NCBI GenBank assembly: GCA_031267795.1
Contig: JAIRYK010000021.1
Coordinates: 1-33,792 of the forward strand
Length of the DNA stretch: 33,792 nt
DNA from: Candidatus Endomicrobiellum devescovinae
Lineage (GTDB): Bacteria > Elusimicrobiota > Endomicrobiia > Endomicrobiales > Endomicrobiaceae
Direction of reading: 5' to 3'
The notes beneath the pieces are model-generated. The model searched no databases and had not been told where the DNA came from. It worked only from the letters and a program-made list of their open reading frames with translations. A program made the position numbers and the translations under genes. Position 1 is the first letter of the stretch. Each line of letters begins with the position of its first letter. Below, in pieces: positions 17,499 through 25,672 of the stretch.

Positions 17499-18446
17499 AT
17501 GAGTATTGTGAATAAAAATGAAATTACAACTACAGTAGCTACAATAAATAGTTTTCCACCTGAAGAAAATAAATGTACACAAGGTGGAGTTGTATATTTC
17601 TGTGAAAGCCATAATAAAAGCGTTTATGAGAGATATTATATTCGTAGTACATCCGATTTACTGCATAGGTATCAAATGGAGTTGAGTGAATATGAAAAAT
17701 ATGAACTTCGTACAGGATATTTAAGCAGGTGGAATTATATGCCCAAAGATTTTGAGGAAATGTCTTGTGAAGAGATAGAAGAAGCAAATAAAAAGGGATA
17801 TGAAGAAGAAAATGAATGGTTAAAGAGATGCGAACCAGACTTGCCAAGAGCATTCATTCCTAAAGACTGGAAAGATTGTATTAGCGAGAAAGAAAATCCT
17901 TATTATCAGCAATGTAAAGACTTTATAAATCAAGAGTTAGAAAAAAATGAAATTTTTAATGACGCTTTTAAAAAAAGCGTCAATGCTTATGCTGAAAAGC
18001 ACCACTCAAATCGTAATAATGGTTGGAAGTATGTGTTGGAAGAAGTTGCTTGGGTATTTAGTTTGCCTTTGGTACACCCCAATAAGCATATATATTTAAT
18101 TCATGTTGGGAAAGATAATCCCGCAATAAAAGAGCTGTTTCATGTTTTTCCGAATTTCAATAAAACTGTAAAGTGGTTATCTCCTCGTCTTAGAGAATTT
18201 ACTTTTAAAAATAATGCTGATTTTTTAATGTACTATAACGCAAATCGTAATGTAGGAGCTTCTTATGCTATTAATAACAGAAGTATTGTTGATCCGTTTA
18301 TGAGAACTGTTATTGATAAAAATCATTCATCTTTGGAAATTCAATCTGTAGAAAAGACTTTATTACAAAGTATTATTGAAAAACTTCCCTGCCATGTATA
18401 TTGGCTAAATCGCGAAGAGAAGCCTGAATCAGAAGCCAAGCGCTAA
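17499..18446 (+). CDS. Candidate tRNA-dependent cyclodipeptide synthase (divergent)
   Basis: Such synthases divert two aminoacyl-tRNAs to make a cyclic dipeptide. I start at ATG 17499, nine bases after AGAGAGG (a TTG lies two codons earlier), giving 315 residues. The fit rests on order and spacing of motifs. A strand GGVVYFCES ends in Ser37 with Ser41 four on, like the nucleophile motif. SDLLHRYQ (52-59) resembles DSLxRH. NEWLKR and IPKDW (about 105-124) follow. KYVLEEVAW carries Tyr178 and Glu182, the Tyr-x3-Glu catalytic pair of AlbC. HIYLIHVGKDNPAI matches the late VYP strand only loosely. The helix after Ser37 is about 20 residues shorter than usual, and about 75 extra residues follow. 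No membrane segment or tailoring enzyme is nearby. It lies between lpxB and lysA. Moderate confidence, from pattern memory. Confidence 0.5.
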   Translation: MSIVNKNEITTTVATINSFPPEENKCTQGGVVYFCESHNKSVYERYYIRSTSDLLHRYQMELSEYEKYELRTGYLSRWNYMPKDFEEMSCEEIEEANKKGYEEENEWLKRCEPDLPRAFIPKDWKDCISEKENPYYQQCKDFINQELEKNEIFNDAFKKSVNAYAEKHHSNRNNGWKYVLEEVAWVFSLPLVHPNKHIYLIHVGKDNPAIKELFHVFPNFNKTVKWLSPRLREFTFKNNADFLMYYNANRNVGASYAINNRSIVDPFMRTVIDKNHSSLEIQSVEKTLLQSIIEKLPCHVYWLNREEKPESEAKR

Positions 18447-18530
18447 GTTGGGAACTGGTATATATGTTGACGGTGTATAAAAGGTTTTATAGAATATATA
18501 GATTGAGTGCATTGTCTCAGAGAGGATAAA

Positions 18531-19766
18531 ATGCTTGAGTTTAGAAAGGGTGATTTATATATTGAAAATGTAAAACTTTCCGATATAGCTAAAGAGTATG
18601 GAACAAGCACATACGTATATTCAAAACAACAGATAGTAAACAATTTTGAAAATTATAAAAAAGCTATGGCTTTAAGAGACGGGCTTATTTGTTTTGCTTG
18701 TAAGACAAATTCTAGTGGAGCTATTTTAAAGATTCTCGTAAGTCTAGGGGCAGGAGCAGACACTACGTCGGGCGGTGAGATTTACAGATGTTTAAAAGCA
18801 GGCTTTAATCCGTCAAAGATAGTTTACGCTGGCGTAGGCAAAACTGCTGAAGAAATAGAATACGCTTTAAAAAGTAAAATTTTTATGCTTAATGTTGAGT
18901 CTTTTGAAGAGCTTGACGTTATAGATAAAATAGCTGGCAAACTGAAGATAAAGGCAAACATTGCTTTTAGAATAAATCCTTATGTAAATCCAGATACGCA
19001 TTCTTACATAGTAACTGGTAAAAAAGGTACTAAGTTTGGCATACCTTATGAAGATGCTGTAAAAGCATATTTAACTGCAAAGAAAAAGAAAAATATAAGC
19101 GTTGTCGGCATACATTCCCACATAGGCTCGCAAATTCTTGAAGTTGAGCCATTTGTTGTTGCTGCTAAAAGAATAAAGAAGATAGTTGACAAAGTTGAAA
19201 GGCATGGCATGCGGATTTCGTATATAGACTGCGGTGGCGGTCTTGGTATTAAATATGAGAAAGGTGAAAAAGTTCCTTCTCCAAAACGTCTTATGTCTGA
19301 AATTTTTTCTGTTTTTGATAAAGATAAAAAGTTTATAGTTGAGCCGGGTCGTTCAATAATCGGCGATGCAGGACATCTCTTGGCAAAAGTTTTGTATAGA
19401 AAAATGTCAGGAGGAAAAAGCTTTCTTATAACCGACGCAGGAATGAACGATTTGATAAGACCAACTTTATACGACGCTTATCATGAAATAGTTCCTGTCA
19501 AAAAAACTAACGCTAAAAAAGTTAGAAGCGACGTAGTTGGACCTATATGTGAAAGCGGAGACTTTATGGGCAAAGATAGAATGCTTCCAATAGTTGAGCA
19601 AGGCGAATATTTGTTAGTGACTTGCGCAGGCGCTTACGGTACCGCTATGTCTTCGGAATATAATTCCAGACCTTCGCTTGCCGAAGTATTAGTTGATGGT
19701 AAACAGACAAAGCTAATAAGGAAAAGAGCAAGCTATAAAGATTTGATGCTCAATGAAATTTTATAA
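18531..19766 (+). CDS. lysA: Diaminopimelate decarboxylase
   Basis: LysA decarboxylates meso-diaminopimelate to lysine with PLP. I start at ATG 18531, five bases after GAGAGG; an upstream extension adds nothing family-like. The 411-residue protein has the PLP lysine Lys58 in FACKTN, DTTSGGEIYRCLKAG, GIHSHIGSQI, the phosphate loop CGGGLG (234-239), EPGRS (271-275), and CESGDFMGKDR with Cys340/Glu341. It ends in a YGTAMSSEYNSRP block. All expected active-site residues are present. It heads the dap cluster, with dapF starting directly after its stop. Confidence 0.97.
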   Translation: MLEFRKGDLYIENVKLSDIAKEYGTSTYVYSKQQIVNNFENYKKAMALRDGLICFACKTNSSGAILKILVSLGAGADTTSGGEIYRCLKAGFNPSKIVYAGVGKTAEEIEYALKSKIFMLNVESFEELDVIDKIAGKLKIKANIAFRINPYVNPDTHSYIVTGKKGTKFGIPYEDAVKAYLTAKKKKNISVVGIHSHIGSQILEVEPFVVAAKRIKKIVDKVERHGMRISYIDCGGGLGIKYEKGEKVPSPKRLMSEIFSVFDKDKKFIVEPGRSIIGDAGHLLAKVLYRKMSGGKSFLITDAGMNDLIRPTLYDAYHEIVPVKKTNAKKVRSDVVGPICESGDFMGKDRMLPIVEQGEYLLVTCAGAYGTAMSSEYNSRPSLAEVLVDGKQTKLIRKRASYKDLMLNEIL

Positions 19767-19778
19767 ATGAGAGACATA

Positions 19779-20591
19779 ATGGAAATAAAATTTTCAAAAC
19801 TTACCGCTGCAGGTAATGACTTTGTATTGATAGATAATAGAGAAAATATAATTCTTGAAAAAGATTATCAAAATCTTGCGAAAAAATTGTGCGATAGAAA
19901 ATATTCAATAGGCGGCGACGGGCTGATTTTGTTGGAAAAGAGTTCTTGCAAAGATTTTAAAATGAAGTATTTCAATTCTGACGGTTCCCACGCTTCAATG
20001 TGTGGAAACGGTGGGAGGTCAGTTGCCAAGTTTGCTTATGATTTAGGCGTGGCAGATTCGCAGATGGTTTTTGAGACTGATGCGGGGGTTATAAACGCCG
20101 AGATTTTGTCAGATGACAGAGTTAAGCTTAATTTGTACGAGCCTAAAGATTTGAAAAGAAATATGAAAGTTGAGCTAAGTGATAGAGAATTTGACGTTGA
20201 TTTCATCAACACAGGCGTTCCTCATACGGTAATATTTGTTGACGATATTAATAAGATTGATGTTTTTAAATATGGAAGAGAAATAAGATACCATAAAGCA
20301 TTTGCTCCCTCTGGTACAAATGTGAACTTTGTGCAAGTTGCAAAAGACAATACTCTTTTTGTGTGCACCTATGAGAGAGGTGTTGAAGACGAAACTTTGG
20401 CTTGCGGAACGGGCATAACTGCTTCGGGAGTCATTTCAGTACTAAAAGGATTTGCAAAGTCTCCAGTAAATATTATTGCAAAAGGCGGGGATAAATTGTC
20501 GGTTTCTATGACGGTTGACAACGATAAAATAAGCGACGTAGTTCTTGAAGGTCCAGCTATTATTTCTTTTAAAGGTATAGTAAAAGTTTAA
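19779..20591 (+). CDS. dapF: Diaminopimelate epimerase
   Basis: DapF converts LL- to meso-diaminopimelate by a two-cysteine mechanism. From ATG 19779 (MEIKFSKLTAAGNDF) the product has 270 residues. A second ATG at 19767 abuts the lysA stop, but its leader then contains the GAGAG that serves as ribosome site for 19779. Catalytic cysteines are Cys75 in SMCGNGGR and Cys209 in LACGTGITASG, with the expected GNDF and GGDGLI motifs. Intact and complete. Confidence 0.96.
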   Translation: MEIKFSKLTAAGNDFVLIDNRENIILEKDYQNLAKKLCDRKYSIGGDGLILLEKSSCKDFKMKYFNSDGSHASMCGNGGRSVAKFAYDLGVADSQMVFETDAGVINAEILSDDRVKLNLYEPKDLKRNMKVELSDREFDVDFINTGVPHTVIFVDDINKIDVFKYGREIRYHKAFAPSGTNVNFVQVAKDNTLFVCTYERGVEDETLACGTGITASGVISVLKGFAKSPVNIIAKGGDKLSVSMTVDNDKISDVVLEGPAIISFKGIVKV

Positions 20592-20618
20592 CTTAAATGC
20601 GGTTGATGCGGGGGATTT

Positions 20619-21494
20619 ATGTTTTCGGGAGTTTACACAGCACTAATAACGCCTTTCAAAAAAGGGAAAGTTGATTTTGACGCTTTAGGTAAGCTGATTG
20701 AGAGCCAATATAAAGCAGGAGTAAATGGTATTGTTCCCTGTGGGACGACAGGCGAATCTCCTACTTTGTCGCATGAAGAACACGAACAGATTATAGAGTT
20801 TTGTGTTAAGCAGGCAAAAGGCAAGATGAAGATTCTTGCTGGGACAGGCTCCAATTCTACGGCTGAAGCCATACGGTTTACTCAATTTGCAAAAAAAGTC
20901 GGTTGTGATGGAGCTTTAATGGTTGCTCCATATTACAACAAGCCTACTCAGAAAGGTTTATATTTGCATTTCAAGAAAGTTGCGGATTTGGTTAATATTC
21001 CTATTGTCCTTTACAATATCATGGGTAGGGCTTCTGTAAATATAGAGCCTACAACCATAGCTAAACTTTGCAAAGATTGCAAAAATATTATCGGCGTAAA
21101 GGAAGCTTCAGGATCTTTGTCTCAAATGAGCGCAATAAAGGCTTTAGTCCCAAATATTGAGCTTCTTTCAGGTGATGACGCTCTTACTCTTCATGTCCTT
21201 TCAATAGGCGGTATAGGAGTAATTTCAGTTTTATCTAATCTTCTTCCTTTGGAAACGTTATCTCTTATAAGAGCTTTTGAAAAAGGAAATATTAAAGAAG
21301 CTAAAAAGATACATTATAAGTTTTTGCCTTTAGTTAACGCTTTGTTTATGGAAACAAATCCCATACCTGTAAAAACTGCTGCGGCTATGCTCGGTATTTG
21401 CAGTTCAGAAATAAGGCTTCCAATGTGTGAAATGGAAGAATCTAACAAGTTAAAATTGAAAAAAGTTTTAAAAGATTTTAAATTGTTGAAATAA
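20619..21494 (+). CDS. dapA: 4-hydroxy-tetrahydrodipicolinate synthase
   Basis: DapA condenses pyruvate with aspartate semialdehyde, the first committed step to DAP. The 291-residue protein has CGTTGESPTLSHEEH (41-55), APYYNKPTQKGLY, the catalytic tyrosine in VLYNIMGRA (Tyr132) and the Schiff-base lysine Lys161 in GVKEASGS. A GGGGG ribosome site precedes ATG 20619. It lies 27 bases after dapF and 12 before dapB. Whether lysine feedback applies cannot be read from the sequence. Confidence 0.97.
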   Translation: MFSGVYTALITPFKKGKVDFDALGKLIESQYKAGVNGIVPCGTTGESPTLSHEEHEQIIEFCVKQAKGKMKILAGTGSNSTAEAIRFTQFAKKVGCDGALMVAPYYNKPTQKGLYLHFKKVADLVNIPIVLYNIMGRASVNIEPTTIAKLCKDCKNIIGVKEASGSLSQMSAIKALVPNIELLSGDDALTLHVLSIGGIGVISVLSNLLPLETLSLIRAFEKGNIKEAKKIHYKFLPLVNALFMETNPIPVKTAAAMLGICSSEIRLPMCEMEESNKLKLKKVLKDFKLLK

Positions 21495-21506
21495 CTGGGG
21501 TTTTAT

Positions 21507-22280
21507 ATGAAATTAGCGATTTGCGGAGCTGCTGGAAGAATGGGACAGTCTATAATCGCCATAGCTAAAGAGGATTCCGAGATTCAAATATCAGGAGCTT
21601 TGGAATTTGAAGGCAGTAAAGCTATAGGCATGGGAAGTCCTATAATATCTTCCGTCACTGATTTGGAAAAAATTTTAAAAAATACTGATGCATTGATAGA
21701 TTTTACAAATCCTGAAAGCGCTTTAAAAAATTTGGACTTGGCTGTAAAACAAAAAGTACCTGTAGTTATCGGCACTACGGGATTTTCCGAAGAACAAAAA
21801 AAGAAAATATACGAGGCTTCAAAAATTATTCCTATAGTTTTTTCGCCAAATATGTCGGTAGGCGTGAATATTTTGTTTAAGCTTGTTGAAGAGGCGGCTA
21901 AAAAAATTCCAGATTATGATATAGAAGTAGTTGAGTTGCATCATAATAAAAAGAAGGACTCTCCTTCGGGAACAGCTGCAAAGCTTGCTGAGGTTGCGGC
22001 GTCTTCAATAGGCAAAGATATTAAAGACGTAGGCGTTTACGGCAGACATTCGGCTAATTCTGCAAGAAAAAAAGATGAGATAGGCGTTCTTTCTGTAAGA
22101 GCGGGCGATATTGTCGGCGATCATACTGTTTACTTTGTAGGACCTGGCGAAAGACTAGAATTGACGCACAGAGCGCATTCCAGAGATACTTTTGCTGCAG
22201 GCGCAGTTAGGGCTGCAAAATGGGTTGTAGGTAAAAAACAGGGACTATACGATATGTCTGATGTTTTATCATTAAAATAA
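21507..22280 (+). CDS. dapB: 4-hydroxy-tetrahydrodipicolinate reductase
   Basis: DapB reduces the DapA product to tetrahydrodipicolinate with NAD(P)H. The 257-residue product has the nucleotide motif GAAGRMGQ (7-14), DFTNPESA, IGTTGFSEEQ, SPNMSVGVN, and the catalytic ELHHNKKKDSPSGTA with His145/His146 and Lys150. It ends in a normal dimerisation region (HRAHSRDTFAAGAVRAAKWV). Its product is the substrate of DapL encoded by the next gene, 198 bases on. Confidence 0.97.
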   Translation: MKLAICGAAGRMGQSIIAIAKEDSEIQISGALEFEGSKAIGMGSPIISSVTDLEKILKNTDALIDFTNPESALKNLDLAVKQKVPVVIGTTGFSEEQKKKIYEASKIIPIVFSPNMSVGVNILFKLVEEAAKKIPDYDIEVVELHHNKKKDSPSGTAAKLAEVAASSIGKDIKDVGVYGRHSANSARKKDEIGVLSVRAGDIVGDHTVYFVGPGERLELTHRAHSRDTFAAGAVRAAKWVVGKKQGLYDMSDVLSLK

Positions 22281-22478
22281 ATACCATTTTTAGCAAACTT
22301 TGCCGTTGTGCGAGTTGCAGAATCACAAAATACTTTGTCTTTAGACATTTAGAGTGTATCATTTTGGTGCAGCAAGCGTTGTTTAAACTCAAAATACTGC
22401 GTCCTTTAGCGTCGTCATACACAAAGTTGCAGGACATCTAGTCGTTAATTTTAAATACAAATCTGGAGAATTAGAGAA
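22281..22478. other. Gap between dapB and dapL with a short imperfect repeat
   Basis: No gene is convincing on either strand. An imperfect direct repeat is visible (TCACAAAATACTTTGTCTTTAG near 22321 and CTCAAAATACTGCGTCCTTTAG near 22389). The GGAGAA just before ATG 22479 is the dapL ribosome site. Short antisense frames crossing it have no recognisable content and may be relics. Confidence 0.4.
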
Positions 22479-23645
22479 ATGGAAATTCGTTACAATGAAA
22501 AATTAAAAAAATTGCCTCCTTATCTCTTTATTGAAATAGATAGAAAGAAAAAAGAAGCAATAGACAGAGGTGCAGACATAATATCTTTAGGGGTTGGCGA
22601 TCCTGATATGCCTACTCCTGAACATATAATAAAATCTATGCAGGAGGCGGTTGCAAAGCCTTTTAATCATCAATACCCGTTTGGGGCAGGTTTGCTTTCC
22701 TATAGGAAAGCTGTTGTAGATTGGTACAAAAACAGATTTAACGTTGACTTACATACTGACGAAGTTTGCGCTCTTATTGGTTCAAAAGAAGGAATAGGGC
22801 ATATTCATTTAGGATTTATAAATCCAGGAGATATTGTTTTAATTCCAGAGCCCGGTTATCCAGTATATAATACGGGAACAATTTTTACCGACGGCATTCC
22901 GTACTTCATGCCTTTGCTTGAGAGAAACGGTTTTTTGCCTGATTTAAGTTCTATACCTCAAGATGTCATCAAAAAAGCAAAGCTGATTTTTATAAATTAT
23001 CCTAATAATCCTACGGCGGCTGTTGCTCCGAAAGAATTTTATGTAAAGCTTATAGAATTTGCCAAAAAGAATAATATAATTGTAGCTGCAGATGCCGCTT
23101 ATTCTGAAATATACTATGACGAAAATGACAAGCCTTCAAGTTTCCTTGAGTTTCCCGGAGCTAAAGAAGTTGGTGTGGAATTTCATTCGCTTTCCAAAAC
23201 CTACAATATGACAGGTTGGCGCATAGGGTGGGTGTGCGGAAATAAAGACATTGTTGCAGGCATTGCTAAAGTTAAAGATAATTACGATTCTGGAGTTTTT
23301 CAAGCTATTCAAGAAGCTGCTATTACGGCATTATCATCTTCGCAGAAATGTGTTGAAGACGCTAGAAAAATATATAAAGAACGTAAAGATGTTTTGGTTG
23401 AAGGTTTAAAAAAGATCGGTTGGGAAGTAAGTTTGCCTAAAGCTTCGTTTTATGTTTGGGCTAAGGTTCCAAAAGGATACACTTCTTCCCAAGTAGTCTC
23501 AAAACTTCTTGAAGATGCGTCCATTGTCTGCACCCCTGGCAACGGTATGGGAAAAAGTGGCGAAGGTTATGTGAGATTTGCTTTAACTGTAGGCGTCCCA
23601 AGAATTAAAGAAGCTTTGGAACGTATAAGCAAAATTAATTGGTAA
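22479..23645 (+). CDS. dapL: LL-diaminopimelate aminotransferase
   Basis: DapL converts tetrahydrodipicolinate directly to LL-DAP using glutamate, bypassing the acylated dapD/C/E route. The 388-residue class I/II PLP aminotransferase begins MEIRYNEKLKKLPPYLF, with SLGVGDPDMPTPEHI (36-50), YPNNPTAAV, DAAYSEI, and the PLP lysine Lys240 in HSLSKTYNMTGWRIG. It ends with VRFALTVGVPRIKEALERI. Length and N-terminus match the bacterial DapL group rather than aspartate aminotransferase. Together with dapA, dapB, dapF and lysA it completes the aminotransferase route here. Confidence 0.93.
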   Translation: MEIRYNEKLKKLPPYLFIEIDRKKKEAIDRGADIISLGVGDPDMPTPEHIIKSMQEAVAKPFNHQYPFGAGLLSYRKAVVDWYKNRFNVDLHTDEVCALIGSKEGIGHIHLGFINPGDIVLIPEPGYPVYNTGTIFTDGIPYFMPLLERNGFLPDLSSIPQDVIKKAKLIFINYPNNPTAAVAPKEFYVKLIEFAKKNNIIVAADAAYSEIYYDENDKPSSFLEFPGAKEVGVEFHSLSKTYNMTGWRIGWVCGNKDIVAGIAKVKDNYDSGVFQAIQEAAITALSSSQKCVEDARKIYKERKDVLVEGLKKIGWEVSLPKASFYVWAKVPKGYTSSQVVSKLLEDASIVCTPGNGMGKSGEGYVRFALTVGVPRIKEALERISKINW

Positions 23646-23689
23646 AGTTCATGCAACCGCCTCACAATAAACTTCATATTTCTTAGAAA

Positions 23690-23736
23690 AAAATAAAATG
23701 GCACGATTGAAAGAAATAATCGTGCCATTTTATTTT
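23690..23736. terminator. Strong bidirectional terminator after dapL
   Basis: A perfect 19-bp inverted repeat (left arm 23690-23708, right arm 23718-23736; core AATGGCACGATT) with a nine-base loop has an A-run on its left and a T-run on its right. It should stop dapL transcription and also transcripts from the convergent gene at 23802-25094. Confidence 0.9.
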
Positions 23737-23801
23737 TATATTTTCCAGTTGCAGCTTTTTTAGGCATCAATACAAGGCAACATTAACAGTTCGCAATAAA
23801 T

Positions 23802-24662
23802 CTAAGATATCCCAAACAATCTAAATATAAGGTTTCTATTTTCACCTGCCTGTTCCTCTTCTTGCATTTGTGTTAAAGTAGGAGCTAATAATTGTTGACG
23901 TAAAGGAGGAATATTTGGTGTCTCTATTAGTATCTGTGTCTGCATTTGTGTCGCTGTTTGTAGTCTATCCATGAAAGCTCTCTGGACTCTTCTATTTCTT
24001 TCTCTTTCTATTGCATCCTCATCATATTGATGGAGCTGATTCTGAGTGTAGTCAGCTACGACTGTTGGGTTCTCGCCATCAAAAACAATAGTACCTGGAA
24101 GCATTAGTTCCATATTTATTAGATAGTAGTTTAGTGTTTCTCTTTCTTGGAATCTATTATATCTTGCTTCATGTCCTATTATTTGCCCTAGACGTCTTGC
24201 TCGTTCTAATAATAAAGTATTAATAACGCCAAACTCACCGTATAGTTCCATTGCAAGTGCTCTTGCTCTATTTCTAACATTTTGTATTGCTGTGATTGCT
24301 CTGTGTCCACCTATTATCTCTCGTTGTCCGTCAGGACCAATAAATGGCTGTAAAAATATTTCTTCTTCTTCCTCTACTGGTATTTGCGTAAATGTTGGAG
24401 GAAAAACTACAGTATAATTGGGTCCTAACTCATTAGGTCTTAAGTTTTCTGTGTGCCTTCTTGTTGTTCGTATTCTGGTTATGACGTCATTAGCCCATCC
24501 TACTGCTAATCTTTCAACTTGTCCTAGTCCGTTTCTTAGGTCTTCTATAGCTCTTAGTATTTCTTGTTCCGTATTTACAATATTTTGTATTGCTGTAATT
24601 GCTCTTTGTCCGCCAAATCTTTCTATGTCTTGGTTTTGTGTAATTACTCTGAATGTCCGCAT
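23802..24662 (-). CDS. C-terminal portion of a secreted repeat protein, split by a stop
   Basis: The 286-residue frame holds two related modules: GGQRAITAIQNIVNTEQEIL near residue 18 and GGHRAITAIQNVRNRARALA near residue 118, each followed by a long charged helix-rich part and then a proline/hydrophobic stretch (ELGPNYTVVFPP; MLPGTIVFDGENP). It is rich in Q, E and R and has no signal peptide. The frame is the same as that of the gene at 24678-25094, separated by one TAA and five codons (aga aat gaa cga gta), and no ribosome site precedes ATG 24662. I therefore read it as the downstream part of one interrupted gene. No family recognised; a secreted host-interaction role is only a guess. Confidence 0.6.
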   Translation of the reverse strand: MRTFRVITQNQDIERFGGQRAITAIQNIVNTEQEILRAIEDLRNGLGQVERLAVGWANDVITRIRTTRRHTENLRPNELGPNYTVVFPPTFTQIPVEEEEEIFLQPFIGPDGQREIIGGHRAITAIQNVRNRARALAMELYGEFGVINTLLLERARRLGQIIGHEARYNRFQERETLNYYLINMELMLPGTIVFDGENPTVVADYTQNQLHQYDEDAIERERNRRVQRAFMDRLQTATQMQTQILIETPNIPPLRQQLLAPTLTQMQEEEQAGENRNLIFRLFGIS

Positions 24663-24677
24663 TACTCGTTCATTTCT

Positions 24678-25094
24678 TTATTCCCCCTCTTCTTCTGCTA
24701 TTAGCCCTTCTGCTGTTGTTGTTACCATTAATCCCATTTGTTCTAACTGCGTCCATGTCCATCTGAGATTATGATATGGACCATCAGGCAAAAGTTCTCC
24801 GTTTAAGCCACCTCCATAATTTATTAAAAAGTCTGCTACCATCTCTTCTACGTAGTGTAGTACCTGCCTCATTGTTCCCTGTACTTCTTGTTGTATATCT
24901 GCAATATGTATTCTCTGTTCATCTTGATGGTTATGTAGCAAATGATCTAATTCTTCTTGTGGTTGTACCTCATATTCTAACTCTTCCTCTGGATACCCAT
25001 GAGGAGTATCCTCTGCCACATGTGGTCTGGGAAGTTGTACTGCACTGCATTCTGCTACCAAAAAAACACTAATAATAAATAATAGTAGTTTCAT
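24678..25094 (-). CDS. N-terminal portion of a secreted repeat protein, split by a stop
   Basis: The 138-residue frame begins with a clear Sec signal peptide (MKLLLFIISVFLVAECSAV). A strong AAGGAGAG ribosome site lies before ATG 25094. The rest is acidic and Q/H-rich (YPEEELEYEVQPQEELDHLL), then a helix with ADIQQEVQGTMRQVLHYVEE and a segment LLPDGPYHNLRWTW that resembles the module ends in the following frame. It ends AEEEGE-TAA, and the same frame then continues as 23802-24662. It may yield a short exported protein, or be the stub of a 430-codon gene inactivated by a nonsense mutation. The family is unknown. Confidence 0.65.
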   Translation of the reverse strand: MKLLLFIISVFLVAECSAVQLPRPHVAEDTPHGYPEEELEYEVQPQEELDHLLHNHQDEQRIHIADIQQEVQGTMRQVLHYVEEMVADFLINYGGGLNGELLPDGPYHNLRWTWTQLEQMGLMVTTTAEGLIAEEEGE

Positions 25095-25276
25095 AATTTT
25101 ACTCTCCTTTTTCTATGTATTATTAACTTGAATTTATAATATAATACGAAATTTTATTTTAGAAATTTTAGTTTGTTAAAATTTTGTGAATTATAGCTGG
25201 TTTTACGAGTTTTCAAAAAGTCAAATTCTATAAAAAATGCTAAAATATCAAACGTATATAATGTTTAGGAGAAATT
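25095..25276. other. Divergent AT-rich promoter region
   Basis: This 182-base gap separates the minus-strand secreted protein gene from the plus-strand queF gene and must carry both promoters. It contains many TATAAT-like strings (for example at 25135-25150 and 25257-25262), but I could not pair any with a convincing -35. TAGGAG lies six bases before queF. No preQ1-type riboswitch fold was recognised. Confidence 0.5.
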
Positions 25277-25654
25277 ATGGGAAATAAAATGCTTATTTTT
25301 GACAAAGTTACGTCAAGCTTGCTTGAAGTGATGCCGTATCAGTATGTAGGGAAAGATATAAATGTTTGTATAGAGACTGAAGAATTTACCTGTCTTTGTC
25401 CTTGGACAGGTCTTCCTGATTTTGCATATATCGTTATCAATTATACGCCTGATAAAAATGTTGTGGAACTTAAATCTCTAAAAATGTATTTGCAAAGTTA
25501 TAGAATGGTTGGTATGGTTCATGAAAGCGTGATAAATAGCATATTGGGAGATCTAGTTAAAGTTATTGAGCCTAAGGAGATGTCTCTAGACATAGAATTT
25601 GGTATAAGAGGTGGAATAACAACTACTGTAAGTGCACAATATTTTAAAAAATAG
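25277..25654 (+). CDS. queF: NADPH-dependent 7-cyano-7-deazaguanine (preQ0) reductase
   Basis: QueF reduces preQ0 to preQ1 for the tRNA modification queuosine. The 125-residue product is the short, YkvM-type form. Catalytic Cys41 and Asp48 lie in LCPWTGLPDF, seven residues apart as in the family. VELKSLKMYLQSYR (63-76), His82-Glu83 and IRGGITTTV near the end complete the pattern. The usual CPVTGQPD reads CPWTGLPD, with the reactive residues kept. It lies at the front of the division cluster, 18 bases before murC, probably by chance of order. Other queuosine genes are not in the window. Confidence 0.92.
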   Translation: MGNKMLIFDKVTSSLLEVMPYQYVGKDINVCIETEEFTCLCPWTGLPDFAYIVINYTPDKNVVELKSLKMYLQSYRMVGMVHESVINSILGDLVKVIEPKEMSLDIEFGIRGGITTTVSAQYFKK

Positions 25655-25672
25655 ACTTCTTTGAGGAAAATA

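Noticed and set aside
22130-22437. Two overlapping minus-strand frames across the dapB end and the gap
   Set aside because: They are mostly antisense to dapB, lack start signals, and match no family I know.
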